Shown here: positions 1 to 6,715 of the stretch, piece after piece
How the letters are laid out: each line of letters starts with the position of its first letter
How positions within the stretch are numbered: the stretch's first letter is position 1
NCBI GenBank assembly: GCA_902496005.1
Contig: CABUZI010000081.1
Coordinates: 1 to 7,526, forward strand
Direction: 5' to 3'
Source of the DNA: an uncultured Collinsella sp.
GTDB lineage: Bacteria > Actinomycetota > Coriobacteriia > Coriobacteriales > Coriobacteriaceae
Length of the DNA: 7,526 nucleotides
The notes under the pieces: generated by a model
Told to the model about the DNA's origin: nothing
Databases searched by the model: none
The model's input: the letters and a program-made list of their open reading frames with translations, nothing else
Position numbers and translations under genes: made by a program

Positions 1-666
1 ATCCAGCAGTTTGCCCAGAACCAGAGCGTCGATGTGCCCAGCGATTTTCGCACCTACAGCTACGACGAGCTGCTGGGCCTCATCAAGGAGGAGGTCAGCC
101 GTATGTTTGGCGAGCATCCGTTCGATAACGAGGACTACGGTCATATCGTCAACGCCAAGCATTTCGCGCGCGTACGCGGGTTGATTGACCCCGACAAGGT
201 TGTGCTGGGAGGCACGGCGCGCGAGTCGTCGCTCAAGATCGAGCCGACGATTTTGGACGACGTGTCCCCCGATGACGCCGTGATGCAGGAGGAGATTTTC
301 GGCCCCATCTTGCCGGTGCTGACGTTTGAGAGCCTAGACGAGGCCGAGGCGTTTATTACGGATCGTCCGACGCCGCTGGCCCTGTATATCTTTAGCCAGG
401 ATCGCGCGGTTCAGCAGCGCTTTGTGCGTTACGTGCCCTTTGGCGGCGGCTGTGTTAACGACACCATCATGCATCTGGCTACGAGCCATATGGGCTTTGG
501 CGGCATGGGTGCGAGCGGTATGGGGCAGTACCATGGCCGCGAGAGCTTCGATACGTTTAGCCACAAGAAGAGCATCGTGAACAAGGCAACGTGGCTGGAC
601 GTGCCGTTTCGGTATGCTCCTTACGCAAGCTGGAAGCACAAGTTCGTGCGCATGTTTGTGCATTAG
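1..666 (+). CDS. Aldehyde dehydrogenase, class 3 (ALDH3-like) family, C-terminal part, 5' end outside window
   Basis: The frame is open from the first base and ends at TAG 664-666, giving 221 visible residues of a protein whose family is usually about 450-490 long. Members oxidise aliphatic or aromatic aldehydes to acids with NAD(P)+. Visible family signatures, in order, are DYGHIVNAKHF (substrate/cofactor domain), a GGTARESSLKIEPTILDDV stretch, the MQEEIFGPILPVLTF motif whose EEIFGP glutamate contacts the cofactor ribose, the GGGCVNDT loop, and the FGGMGASGMGQYHG and FDTFSHKKS segments typical of the ALDH3/YwdH/AlkH branch. The true start lies upstream; GTG at 34 is only an internal codon. 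The catalytic cysteine (GQTC motif in relatives) is not seen where an ungapped comparison would place it, near residue 8; it may lie upstream of an insertion. No good terminator follows in the 123-nt gap to the next gene. Family assignment is firm; substrate is unknown. Confidence 0.9.
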   Translation: MQQFAQNQSVDVPSDFRTYSYDELLGLIKEEVSRMFGEHPFDNEDYGHIVNAKHFARVRGLIDPDKVVLGGTARESSLKIEPTILDDVSPDDAVMQEEIFGPILPVLTFESLDEAEAFITDRPTPLALYIFSQDRAVQQRFVRYVPFGGGCVNDTIMHLATSHMGFGGMGASGMGQYHGRESFDTFSHKKSIVNKATWLDVPFRYAPYASWKHKFVRMFVH

Positions 667-758
667 AATCAGATGGTGTAGCGACAAACGGTCGAAAAGG
701 CGCGGGTGGGGCGAATTTGTGTCCGCACGGGCCCGTAAACTTCTCAATAAGGTTAAGC

Positions 759-773
759 GCCGGTTTATCCGGC
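759..773 (+). other. Short hairpin just upstream of the HIRAN gene ribosome binding site
   Basis: GCCGG at 759-763 and CCGGC at 769-773 form a perfect 5-bp stem around the loop TTTAT. It ends 5 nt before the GAGGAG ribosome binding site at 779-784. No T tract follows, so it is not an intrinsic terminator. It could be chance in GC-rich DNA or could modulate translation. The rest of the 667-789 gap holds a 10-bp palindrome ACGGGCCCGT at 727-736 and no convincing promoter. Confidence 0.3.
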
Positions 774-789
774 CGTTAGAGGAGCTGCC

Positions 790-1116
790 ATGTACGAGCC
801 TTCACGTGTTCTTTTGTCGTTTCATATTGCAGGATTTCAGTATGCCGACGGCGCATTGGTCCTGGGCGATCTAAAAGCGGGCGATAAGCTGACGCTGTGT
901 GCCGAGCGCGATAATCCCCATGATCCTGAGGCAGTTGCGGTCTATTACGGCAACACCAAGCTCGGTTATGTTCCGGGAAACGAGGTCGGCCCGCTGTCCT
1001 TGATGATGTATTACGGCCACGAGGACGTATTTGAGGCGCGCGTGCAGCAGGTTGCCCCCGAGCGTAGCCCGTGGCACCAGGTGCGCGTTGGCCTCTATGT
1101 GGTGGATGCTCGCTAG
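790..1116 (+). CDS. Stand-alone HIRAN-domain protein
   Basis: The product has 108 residues and consists almost entirely of one HIRAN domain. The start at ATG 790 is set by GAGGAG at 779-784, five bases upstream. Signature elements are an FHIAGFQYADG strand-turn (residues 11-21), the RDNPHDPEAVAVYY block (residues 40-53) with the conserved Asn-Pro-x-Asp pattern, and LGYVPGNE (residues 58-65). In eukaryotic HLTF/Rad5 the HIRAN domain binds the 3' end of single-stranded DNA at stalled forks; in bacteria short single-domain versions are common and mostly uncharacterised, so DNA binding here is inference from the family. There is no signal peptide or membrane segment. A second small gene starts 17 nt after the stop, and the two are probably one transcript. 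No helicase or nuclease partner is fused to it, unlike in the eukaryotic proteins. Confidence 0.85.
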   Translation: MYEPSRVLLSFHIAGFQYADGALVLGDLKAGDKLTLCAERDNPHDPEAVAVYYGNTKLGYVPGNEVGPLSLMMYYGHEDVFEARVQQVAPERSPWHQVRVGLYVVDAR

Positions 1117-1133
1117 TCGGCATGGGGGCGGCC

Positions 1134-1310
1134 ATGTTTGATGACGACCAGTTCGATTTGACAGACGATCCGTTTGAGTGGGATATGCTACTCGATGACA
1201 ATGAGTTGGAGCGGGATCGTAAGAAGCGGCAGGATAAGAATGCCCAGGGTGACGCTTCGAAAAAGCAAGACAAGAGCCGCCGCGGACTGTTCGGCGGGTT
1301 CTTTGGATAA
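1134..1310 (+). CDS. Small charged hypothetical protein (58 aa)
   Basis: I do not recognise a family. The frame from ATG 1134 gives 58 residues ending at TAA 1308-1310. I chose 1134 because GGGGG at 1124-1128 lies five bases upstream; an in-frame ATG at 1122 would add four residues but lacks a good ribosome binding site. The N-terminal half is strongly acidic and aromatic (FDDDQFDLTDDPFEWDMLLDD), the middle is a basic helix-like stretch rich in Lys/Arg/Gln (about residues 25-50), and the end is GLFGGFFG. Such opposed charge blocks and a Phe-Gly tail suggest a disordered protein or one that binds a partner, but nothing shows a function. It follows the HIRAN gene by 17 nt and probably shares its mRNA. 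The downstream -10-like element for the phosphoesterase begins 20 nt after its stop. Confidence 0.6.
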   Translation: MFDDDQFDLTDDPFEWDMLLDDNELERDRKKRQDKNAQGDASKKQDKSRRGLFGGFFG

Positions 1311-1330
1311 CCGCCGCATCGCTGCGTCTG

Positions 1331-1336
1331 TATACT
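1331..1336 (+). promoter_or_regulatory. Possible -10 element for the metallophosphoesterase gene
   Basis: TATACT matches the sigma-70/SigA -10 consensus at five of six positions and stands out in GC-rich DNA, in the 66-nt gap before the gene. A TG directly precedes it, but one base closer than in a standard extended -10. No convincing -35 hexamer is found at 16-18 bases upstream. Transcription would begin near 1343, about 34 nt before the start codon. Confidence 0.3.
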
Positions 1337-1376
1337 TAGCACGAGTTGAACACGTTGCGAAATGAGGACAGAGACG

Positions 1377-1922
1377 ATGATGTGGTTTACCGCCGACCTG
1401 CATCTGGGCGATACGAATATCTTGCACGACATGGACCGGCCGTTTGGCTCGGTCGAGGAGATGAACCGCAAGGTCATCGATGCCATCAATGAGTGCGTAG
1501 CTGTGGATGACCGTCTCTACATCCTGGGTGACTTTACCTATCGTTTGCCCCTGGCAGAGGCGGTGCGCCTGCGCGAGCGTATCGAATGCAAGAATGTGAC
1601 GCTCATCCGTGGTAACCATGACGGCGACTGGGAAGATCCCGACGTACCGCAGATTTGGGAAGACGTGCGCGATTACCTGGAGATTGCTCCCGGCTATGCC
1701 AAGGGGCATCGTCTGGTTATGAGCCATTACCCCATGCTCAGCTGGAATGGCAAGGCGCGCGGCGCCATCATGCTACACGGGCATATCCACAGCAGGGGAG
1801 ACCGCACCAACGTGCGCAACCGCGATCGCGAGCGCCCTATCTTTCGCTACGATGTCGGTCTCGACGCCAACGACTACAAGCCCGTAAGCCGAGACCAAAT
1901 CCTCGGCTTCTTTGGACTGTAA
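1377..1922 (+). CDS. Calcineurin-like metallophosphoesterase (COG4186-type)
   Basis: This 181-residue enzyme carries the full set of metal-binding motifs of the calcineurin-like phosphoesterase fold: ADLH (Asp7, His9), LGDF (Asp52), RGNHD (Asn80, His81), MSHYP (His117) and HGHIH (His136, His138). These bind two divalent metals that activate water to hydrolyse a phosphate ester. The opening MWFTADLHLGDTNIL and following RPFGSVEEMN resemble the small COG4186 group, for which no physiological substrate is firmly established. It is cytoplasmic by appearance, with no signal peptide. ATG 1377 is preferred because TGAGGA at 1363-1368 is correctly spaced; the ATG at 1362 overlaps that site and has none of its own, and ATG 1380 is the next possibility. 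A -10-like box lies upstream and a strong terminator follows, so it probably forms its own transcription unit. Target could be a nucleotide, nucleic acid or phosphoprotein; the sequence does not decide. Confidence 0.9.
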   Translation: MMWFTADLHLGDTNILHDMDRPFGSVEEMNRKVIDAINECVAVDDRLYILGDFTYRLPLAEAVRLRERIECKNVTLIRGNHDGDWEDPDVPQIWEDVRDYLEIAPGYAKGHRLVMSHYPMLSWNGKARGAIMLHGHIHSRGDRTNVRNRDRERPIFRYDVGLDANDYKPVSRDQILGFFGL

Positions 1923-1940
1923 TTCTCGAACCACCGCACA

Positions 1941-1978
1941 AACCGCGACAAAGGGGGGCGGGCACCTTTGTCGTGGTT
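1941..1978 (+). repeat. Long hairpin with G-rich loop in the 3' region of the phosphoesterase transcript
   Basis: The arms 1941-1954 (AACCGCGACAAAGG) and 1965-1978 (CCTTTGTCGTGGTT) pair over 14 bp with a single G-T wobble (1945 with 1974), around the ten-base loop GGGGCGGGCA. No T run follows, so it is not itself a standard terminator; a separate terminator hairpin begins two bases later. The tidy stem and distinctive loop resemble a dispersed palindromic intergenic repeat (REP-like), but only one copy occurs in this window. An mRNA 3'-end stabiliser is an alternative. Confidence 0.65.
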
Positions 1979-1980
1979 CT

Positions 1981-2015
1981 GGCGCCGTTGCCATTATGGC
2001 GGCGGCGCCTTTTTT
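1981..2015 (+). terminator. Intrinsic terminator of the metallophosphoesterase gene
   Basis: GGCGCCG (1981-1987) pairs with CGGCGCC (2003-2009); two G-U pairs and GCCA/TGGC (1990-1993 with 1997-2000) extend the stem to 13 bp around a TTA loop. Six T residues follow at 2010-2015. This is a textbook rho-independent terminator reading on the + strand, and it separates the phosphoesterase from the DUF2130 gene that begins 59 nt later. Confidence 0.9.
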
Positions 2016-2073
2016 GTCCGTGCGGCGCGGTAGAGTGTAGGCGGTTGAAATTTGCGTCCATCGAGGAGCTGCT

Positions 2074-3831
2074 ATGAACGAGATCAGGTGCCCGCATTGC
2101 GGCGAAGTTTTTAAGGTCGATGCTTCTGGCTATGCGGATATCGTCAAACAAGTGCGCGATGCCGAGTTTTCGCGTGACTTGGACGAGCGCGTGAAGGCAG
2201 TCCAGCGTGAGGGCGAGCAGGCGCTGGAGCTTGAGCGCTCGCGCTCGACAGCTGCCCTGCAAAAGGCAGAGTCTCAGCGCAATGCTCAGCTTGTCGAACA
2301 GAAGAACGCTGCGGCTCAGAAGTTGGCACAAGAGGTTGCCAAGCGCGATGCTGAGCTTGCCGAGCTGCACGCCAAGCTCGAGGGCGCTGCCGCAGAGCGT
2401 GAGAGTGCAAGTCAGCGTGCGGCGGTTGAGGCTCGTGCCGATGCACAGAAAGAGAACGCCGAGCTTCAGCGCGAGATTGACAACCTGCGTGCACAGCTGG
2501 GACGTAAGGACGACGAAGCCAGGCTCGCCGAGGCCGCGGTGCGTAACGCCGCTCAAAATGACCTGTCCGCACGCGATGCTCAGATTGCCGAACTGCAGGC
2601 AAAGCTCTCCGCTGCGGATAAGGCCCAAGAGATGGCACTTGCCACCGCAGCAGCCGAGTCCCAGCGTGAGCTTGATGCCGCTCGCAGTGAGGCCGAGCGC
2701 ACACTTGCCGACTATCAGGCGAAGGTGCAGGAGAAGTTCTCCGCCGCAAAGGCTCAGTCCGAGCAGGAGGCAGAGGGTCTGCGCGCCCAGCTGCGCGAGC
2801 AGGAGCTGACGGCAAAGATGAATCTAGCGGAGGCGGTCGCCTCAGCAGAGCGTGAGCGTGATGAGGCGCGCGCGAAGCTCACGAGCGAGCTGGCGGTGCG
2901 CGATTCTCGCGAGGAGCAGGTCAAGGCGGCGCACGAGCTCGAGCTTGCACAGACCAAGCGCGCGAGCGACGAGCTCATTCGCTATAAGGACGAAGAGATT
3001 GAGCGCCTGAAGGACATGAAGGTGCGCCTGTCTACCAAGATGGTGGGCGAGTCGCTCGAGCAGCACTGCGAGACTGAGTTCAATCGCTTGCGTATGACGG
3101 CGTTTCCCAACGCGTATTTTGAGAAGGACAACGATGCGTCCGAGGGCACCAAAGGCGACTTCATCTTCCGCGAGTGCGACGCGAGCGGCAACGAGGTCAT
3201 TTCGATTATGTTCGAGATGAAAAACGAGAACGATGAGACCGCGACCAAGCATAAAAACGAGGACTTCTTTAAGAAACTCGATCACGATCGTCGCCAGAAA
3301 GGCTGTGAGTACGCGGTACTCTGCACTCTGCTGGAGCCCGAGAGTGAGCTCTATAACGCGGGTATCGTCGACGTGAGTTACCGCCATGAAAAGATGTACG
3401 TAATCCGCCCGCAGTTCTTCATTCCCATGATTACACTTCTTCGCAACGCCGCTATGGGCTCGCTGCGCTATAAACAGGAGCTGGCAGAGTACAAGCAGCA
3501 GAATATCGATGTTACGAATTTCGAAGCCAAGATGGAGAAGTTCAAGGACGGCTTCTCGCGCAACTACAACTTGTCGAGCAAGCAGTTCGAGTCGGCGATC
3601 AAGGAGATCGATGCCGCCATCAAGCAGCTCGAGAAGACCAAAGACGACCTGCGTCGCAGCACCGAGAACCTGCGCTTGGCCCACAACAAGGCCGATGAGC
3701 TTACGATCCGCAAGCTCACCTGGGGTAACAAGACCATGAAGGCGGCGTTTGACGAGGCGCGCGAGGCTGCAGCAGACGCGGGCGATGAACCTGCCGAGGC
3801 CGATGCGTATGAGGTCGAGGATGCCGAGTAG
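2074..3831 (+). CDS. DUF2130-domain protein with long coiled coil (COG4487-like)
   Basis: The 585-residue product starts at ATG 2074, five bases after GAGGAG at 2063-2068. It begins with RCPHCGEVF (Cys6, Cys9), a half zinc-ribbon-like motif. Residues about 25-315 are an Ala/Glu/Arg/Gln-rich heptad coiled coil. Residues about 320-555 match the DUF2130 region: GESLEQHCETEFNRL, then KGDFIF (Asp362) and IMFEMKNEN (Glu381, Lys383). The spacing of Asp, Glu-x-Lys and an upstream Glu-rich helix fits a PD-(D/E)XK nuclease-like core, so a DNA-processing role is plausible but unproven. A second coiled region (about 465-545) and an acidic tail follow. There is no signal peptide or membrane segment. A weak -10-like TAGAGT lies at 2031-2036 without a clear -35. 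It sits between two terminators and is likely monocistronic. The family is of unknown function; an SMC/RmuC-like structural role is the main alternative. Confidence 0.85.
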   Translation: MNEIRCPHCGEVFKVDASGYADIVKQVRDAEFSRDLDERVKAVQREGEQALELERSRSTAALQKAESQRNAQLVEQKNAAAQKLAQEVAKRDAELAELHAKLEGAAAERESASQRAAVEARADAQKENAELQREIDNLRAQLGRKDDEARLAEAAVRNAAQNDLSARDAQIAELQAKLSAADKAQEMALATAAAESQRELDAARSEAERTLADYQAKVQEKFSAAKAQSEQEAEGLRAQLREQELTAKMNLAEAVASAERERDEARAKLTSELAVRDSREEQVKAAHELELAQTKRASDELIRYKDEEIERLKDMKVRLSTKMVGESLEQHCETEFNRLRMTAFPNAYFEKDNDASEGTKGDFIFRECDASGNEVISIMFEMKNENDETATKHKNEDFFKKLDHDRRQKGCEYAVLCTLLEPESELYNAGIVDVSYRHEKMYVIRPQFFIPMITLLRNAAMGSLRYKQELAEYKQQNIDVTNFEAKMEKFKDGFSRNYNLSSKQFESAIKEIDAAIKQLEKTKDDLRRSTENLRLAHNKADELTIRKLTWGNKTMKAAFDEAREAAADAGDEPAEADAYEVEDAE

Positions 3832-3848
3832 GGGATAGCATATAGTGC

Positions 3849-3890
3849 AAAAAAGCGGGGCCGCTGACGATGTTGCCAGCGGCCCCGCTT
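3849..3890. terminator. Bidirectional terminator between convergent DUF2130 and helicase genes
   Basis: GCGGGGCCGCTG (3855-3866) pairs perfectly with CAGCGGCCCCGC (3877-3888), a 12-bp stem with a ten-base loop. On the - strand it is followed by six T residues (complement of A 3849-3854), making a strong terminator-like structure reading leftward, 25 nt after the helicase stop. On the + strand it is followed by the T-rich TTCGTTTCGTT, so it can also end the DUF2130 transcript 24 nt after its stop codon. Confidence 0.9.
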
Positions 3891-3912
3891 CGTTTCGTTC
3901 CGCCACGCTGGG

Positions 3913-6594
3913 CTAGTCCTCGAGCAAATCCTCGATAAAGCCGACGCGGTAGTTCTTGAAGATGACCTCGCCGCCGTCTTGCGTGGCGTCCAGATCGACA
4001 TCGCCCATGATGCCAAAGTCGTGGTCGCCATCCTCGTCAGCAAAGATCTGGTGCACGTGCCATACGTGCGCGGTCTTCTCGTCGGACTCGTCGATGGAAA
4101 ACATCGCGGCGCTGCGGGCATCTCCGTCGGTGAGGATTTCCTCGTGCTGCTCGTGGTAAGCGTCGAGTGCTTTTTGCCAGCGGATCTCGCTCATGCCCCA
4201 GTCGTCGTCGAGCTCGCCCAGGTCGCGAACGTGCTCGCGGGCGGCAAGGGTCACGCGGCGGAAGAGCGCGTTGCGCACCAACAGCGTGCAGCCGCGGCGG
4301 TCCGCCACGACCTCGTCGATGCCCTGCGGCGGCGCGGCATCGAGGGCTGCCGGGTTGCCGGCGTTCTCCCACTCGTCCACCAGGCTCGAGTCGACCGAGC
4401 GCACCACAAAGCCCAGCCACGAAATGATGTCGCGCAGGCGCTCGTCGCGCTTTTCGATCGGTACGGTACGGTCGAGCGAGCGGTAAGCCTCGGCTAGGTA
4501 GCGCAGTAGAATGCCCTCGGAGCGGGCGATGCCGAGCTTCTGGATATAGCCCTTAAAGTCGCTTGCGCTTTCGAGCATGTCGCGCAGGACGCTCTTGGGC
4601 GAGAGCTGATAGTCGTTGGCCCAGGGCACTTCCTGGCAGTACTTATCAAAGGCGGCGTCGAGCAGGTCCTCGAGCGGCTTTTCATAGGTGACATCCTGGA
4701 TGCGCTCCAAGCGCTCCTCATACTCGACGCCGTCAGCTTTCATTTCGGCCATGGAACGGTCGCGCGCAGCGCGCTCCTGTGCACGCAGCACCTGCTTGGG
4801 ATCCTCGAGCGTTGCCTCGACCATCGAGATCAGATCCATGGTATAGGTCTCGCTCTCGGGGTCGAGCAGCTCCAGCGCGGCAAGCAAAAATGGCGAGAGC
4901 GGCTGGTCGAGCGCAAAGTCCTCGGGCAGGTCGACCGTCAGCGCGTAGTCGATGTCCGGCGCGGCGTCAGCCGGAGCGTCGGGTGCGGGCGGCACCTCGG
5001 TGCGCACGACGACGCCGGAGTCGATAAGCGTGGCGAAGATTTCGTCGGCACGAACCTCGAGTTTGGCCTTTTCCTCGGGGGTCTGCAGGCTTGTCTCGAT
5101 GAGGTCGTGTACGCGGGCGCGGGCGTCACCGCCCTGCTCGACCACGCTAATCACCATGGAGTGCGTTATGCGCAGGCGCGGTTTGAGGGTCTCGGGCTGC
5201 GTCTCGATCAAGCGCTCAAAGGTCTGCTTGTTCCATGTGACAAAGCCCTCGGGGGCCTTCTTCTTTTTAATCTTGCGGAGCTTTTTGGGGTCGTCGCCCG
5301 CCTTGGCCATGAGCTTGGCGTTCTCGATCTCGTGCTCCGGGGCCTCGGCGATGACCATGCCCTCGGTATCAAAGCCCGAGCGGCCGGCGCGTCCAGCAAT
5401 CTGATGGAACTCTCGGGCGCGCAGGCGACGCATTTTGTAGCCGTCGAACTTGGTGAGCGCGGTGAGGACCACGGTGTGGATGGGCACGTTGATGCCGACA
5501 CCGAGCGTGTCGGTGCCGCAGATGACGGGCAGCAACCCCTGCTGCGCCAGGCGTTCAACCAGCAAGCGATAGCGCGGCAGCATACCGGCGTGGTGCACAC
5601 CGACGCCGCAGCCAAGCAGGCGCTTGAGAATCTTGCCAAAAGCCGTCGAGAAGCTCGTGCCTTTGGCAGCTTCCTTAATAGCCTCGCGCTGCTCCTTGCT
5701 GGCGATGCCAAAATTGGCGAGCGACTGTGCCGTCGCAAGTGCGGCATCCTGGCTAAAGTGCACGATATAGAGCGGGGCCTCGCCGCGGCGCATCGCGAGC
5801 TCGACGGTGCCCTCGAGCGAGGTCGTTACGTAGTCGTAGCTCAGCGGCACGGGGCGCGGGGCGTCGACGACGAGGTCACAGGTGGCGCCGGTGTGCTCCT
5901 CGAGCGAGGCGGCAATCGCGGTGACATCGCCGAGCGTGGCGCTCATGAGCATAAACTGCGTATGGGGCAGGGTGAGCAGCGGTACCTGCCAGGCCCAGCC
6001 GCGGTCGGGGTCGGCAAAGTAGTGGAACTCGTCCATGGCGACGCAGCCAACATCGGCATCTTCGCCCTCGCGCAGCGCGTCGTTGGCAAGGATCTCTGCC
6101 GTGCAGCAGATGACGGGCGCCTTGGTATTGATATGCGTGTCGCCGGTGATCATACCGACGTTATCGCGGCCGAGCACCTGCACAAGGTCGAAAAACTTCT
6201 CACTGACCAGAGCCTTGATAGGAGCCGTGTAGTAGCAGCGCTTGCCCTGCGCCATGCCCATAAAGAGCATGCCCAGCGCGACGAGCGATTTACCCGATCC
6301 GGTCGGTGTTCCCAAAATGACGTGCTCGCCGGCAGCCAGGTCCATGAGGGCTTCTTCTTGGTGGTCCCACAGCTCAATGCCGCGGTCGCTCGTCCATTCA
6401 AAGAAGCGTTCGAAGGCCTGATCAGGCGTGAGCCATGGTTCGGGCTCGCTGCCGTCCTCGGGCTCCCACCAGGTGGGGGAGAGCGCACCGAGCGAGCCGA
6501 ACTCGGCTTCGGTTCCCGTGCCGCCCGAGAATGAGCTGGCGGCGCCGGCGCCGGAGACGGTGCTGGCGGTGGTGTCTGTTGTGGTCTGTGCCAT
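3913..6594 (-). CDS. Ski2-like DExH-box RNA helicase with DUF3516-type C-terminus
   Basis: From ATG 6594 the product has 893 residues. The frame is open further upstream, but 6594 follows a GAGAGAAAG purine stretch at 6602-6610 and the longer reading would run through the inverted-repeat region. Residues 1-40 are a low-complexity Thr/Ser/Gly/Ala leader. Helicase motifs follow in order: GTPTGSGKS (Walker A, 95-103), TAPIKAL (Ia, 123-129), MDEFH (II, 187-191), MSAT (III, 217-220), TDTLGVGINVP (V, 361-371) and QIAGRAGRSG (VI, 398-407). DEFH and the motif V/VI wording point to the Ski2/Mtr4 group, ATP-dependent 3'-5' RNA unwinding enzymes. The remaining half (about 430-893), with KKLRKIKKKKAPEGF and a largely helical, acidic body, matches the DUF3516 architecture of actinobacterial helicases. 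A role in RNA turnover or ribosome assembly is inference. It is followed by a terminator and has its own upstream gap, so it is probably monocistronic. Confidence 0.92.
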   Translation of the reverse strand: MAQTTTDTTASTVSGAGAASSFSGGTGTEAEFGSLGALSPTWWEPEDGSEPEPWLTPDQAFERFFEWTSDRGIELWDHQEEALMDLAAGEHVILGTPTGSGKSLVALGMLFMGMAQGKRCYYTAPIKALVSEKFFDLVQVLGRDNVGMITGDTHINTKAPVICCTAEILANDALREGEDADVGCVAMDEFHYFADPDRGWAWQVPLLTLPHTQFMLMSATLGDVTAIAASLEEHTGATCDLVVDAPRPVPLSYDYVTTSLEGTVELAMRRGEAPLYIVHFSQDAALATAQSLANFGIASKEQREAIKEAAKGTSFSTAFGKILKRLLGCGVGVHHAGMLPRYRLLVERLAQQGLLPVICGTDTLGVGINVPIHTVVLTALTKFDGYKMRRLRAREFHQIAGRAGRSGFDTEGMVIAEAPEHEIENAKLMAKAGDDPKKLRKIKKKKAPEGFVTWNKQTFERLIETQPETLKPRLRITHSMVISVVEQGGDARARVHDLIETSLQTPEEKAKLEVRADEIFATLIDSGVVVRTEVPPAPDAPADAAPDIDYALTVDLPEDFALDQPLSPFLLAALELLDPESETYTMDLISMVEATLEDPKQVLRAQERAARDRSMAEMKADGVEYEERLERIQDVTYEKPLEDLLDAAFDKYCQEVPWANDYQLSPKSVLRDMLESASDFKGYIQKLGIARSEGILLRYLAEAYRSLDRTVPIEKRDERLRDIISWLGFVVRSVDSSLVDEWENAGNPAALDAAPPQGIDEVVADRRGCTLLVRNALFRRVTLAAREHVRDLGELDDDWGMSEIRWQKALDAYHEQHEEILTDGDARSAAMFSIDESDEKTAHVWHVHQIFADEDGDHDFGIMGDVDLDATQDGGEVIFKNYRVGFIEDLLED

Positions 6595-6627
6595 GTGGTT
6601 GCTTTCTCTCGCGTTTGTCCGCCAACT

Positions 6628-6633
6628 ATTATG
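6628..6633 (-). promoter_or_regulatory. Possible -10 element for the helicase gene
   Basis: On the - strand this reads CATAAT, five of six matches to the -10 consensus, in an AT-rich pocket of otherwise GC-rich sequence. It would start transcription near 6621, about 27 nt before the ATG at 6594. No good -35 hexamer is visible at the standard distance, so the call is tentative. Confidence 0.3.
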
Positions 6634-6715
6634 GCGTAGCGGCGGCGCGGGGTGCCAGCGCGCGAGAAAATGCAGGAAATGGGCGTTCTGCCCAGCCGTT
6701 TGGTGCGGTTGCCAG

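Noticed and set aside
727..736. ACGGGCCCGT palindrome as an operator
   Set aside because: A 10-bp GC palindrome is easily expected by chance here and there is no adjacent promoter to support it.
591..874. Overlapping short + strand frames across the ALDH end and the 667-789 gap
   Set aside because: They overlap real genes out of frame, lack ribosome binding sites and show no conserved-looking protein.
1837..2628. 263-codon - strand frame spanning the tandem hairpins and the start of the DUF2130 gene
   Set aside because: It crosses a strong terminator and two real genes; its Leu/Cys/Ser-rich composition is the reverse reading of coiled-coil codons.
2842..3906. 354-codon open frame on the - strand across the DUF2130 gene
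   Set aside because: It is antisense to the DUF2130 domain, Leu/Arg/Ala-rich by mirror codon composition, and begins beyond the bidirectional terminator; no family resemblance.
5107..6534. 475-codon open frame on the + strand inside the helicase gene
   Set aside because: It lies fully antisense to a gene with complete helicase motifs, is rich in Ala, Gly, Arg and His as expected from reading GC-rich codons backwards, and shows no domain or ribosome binding site.
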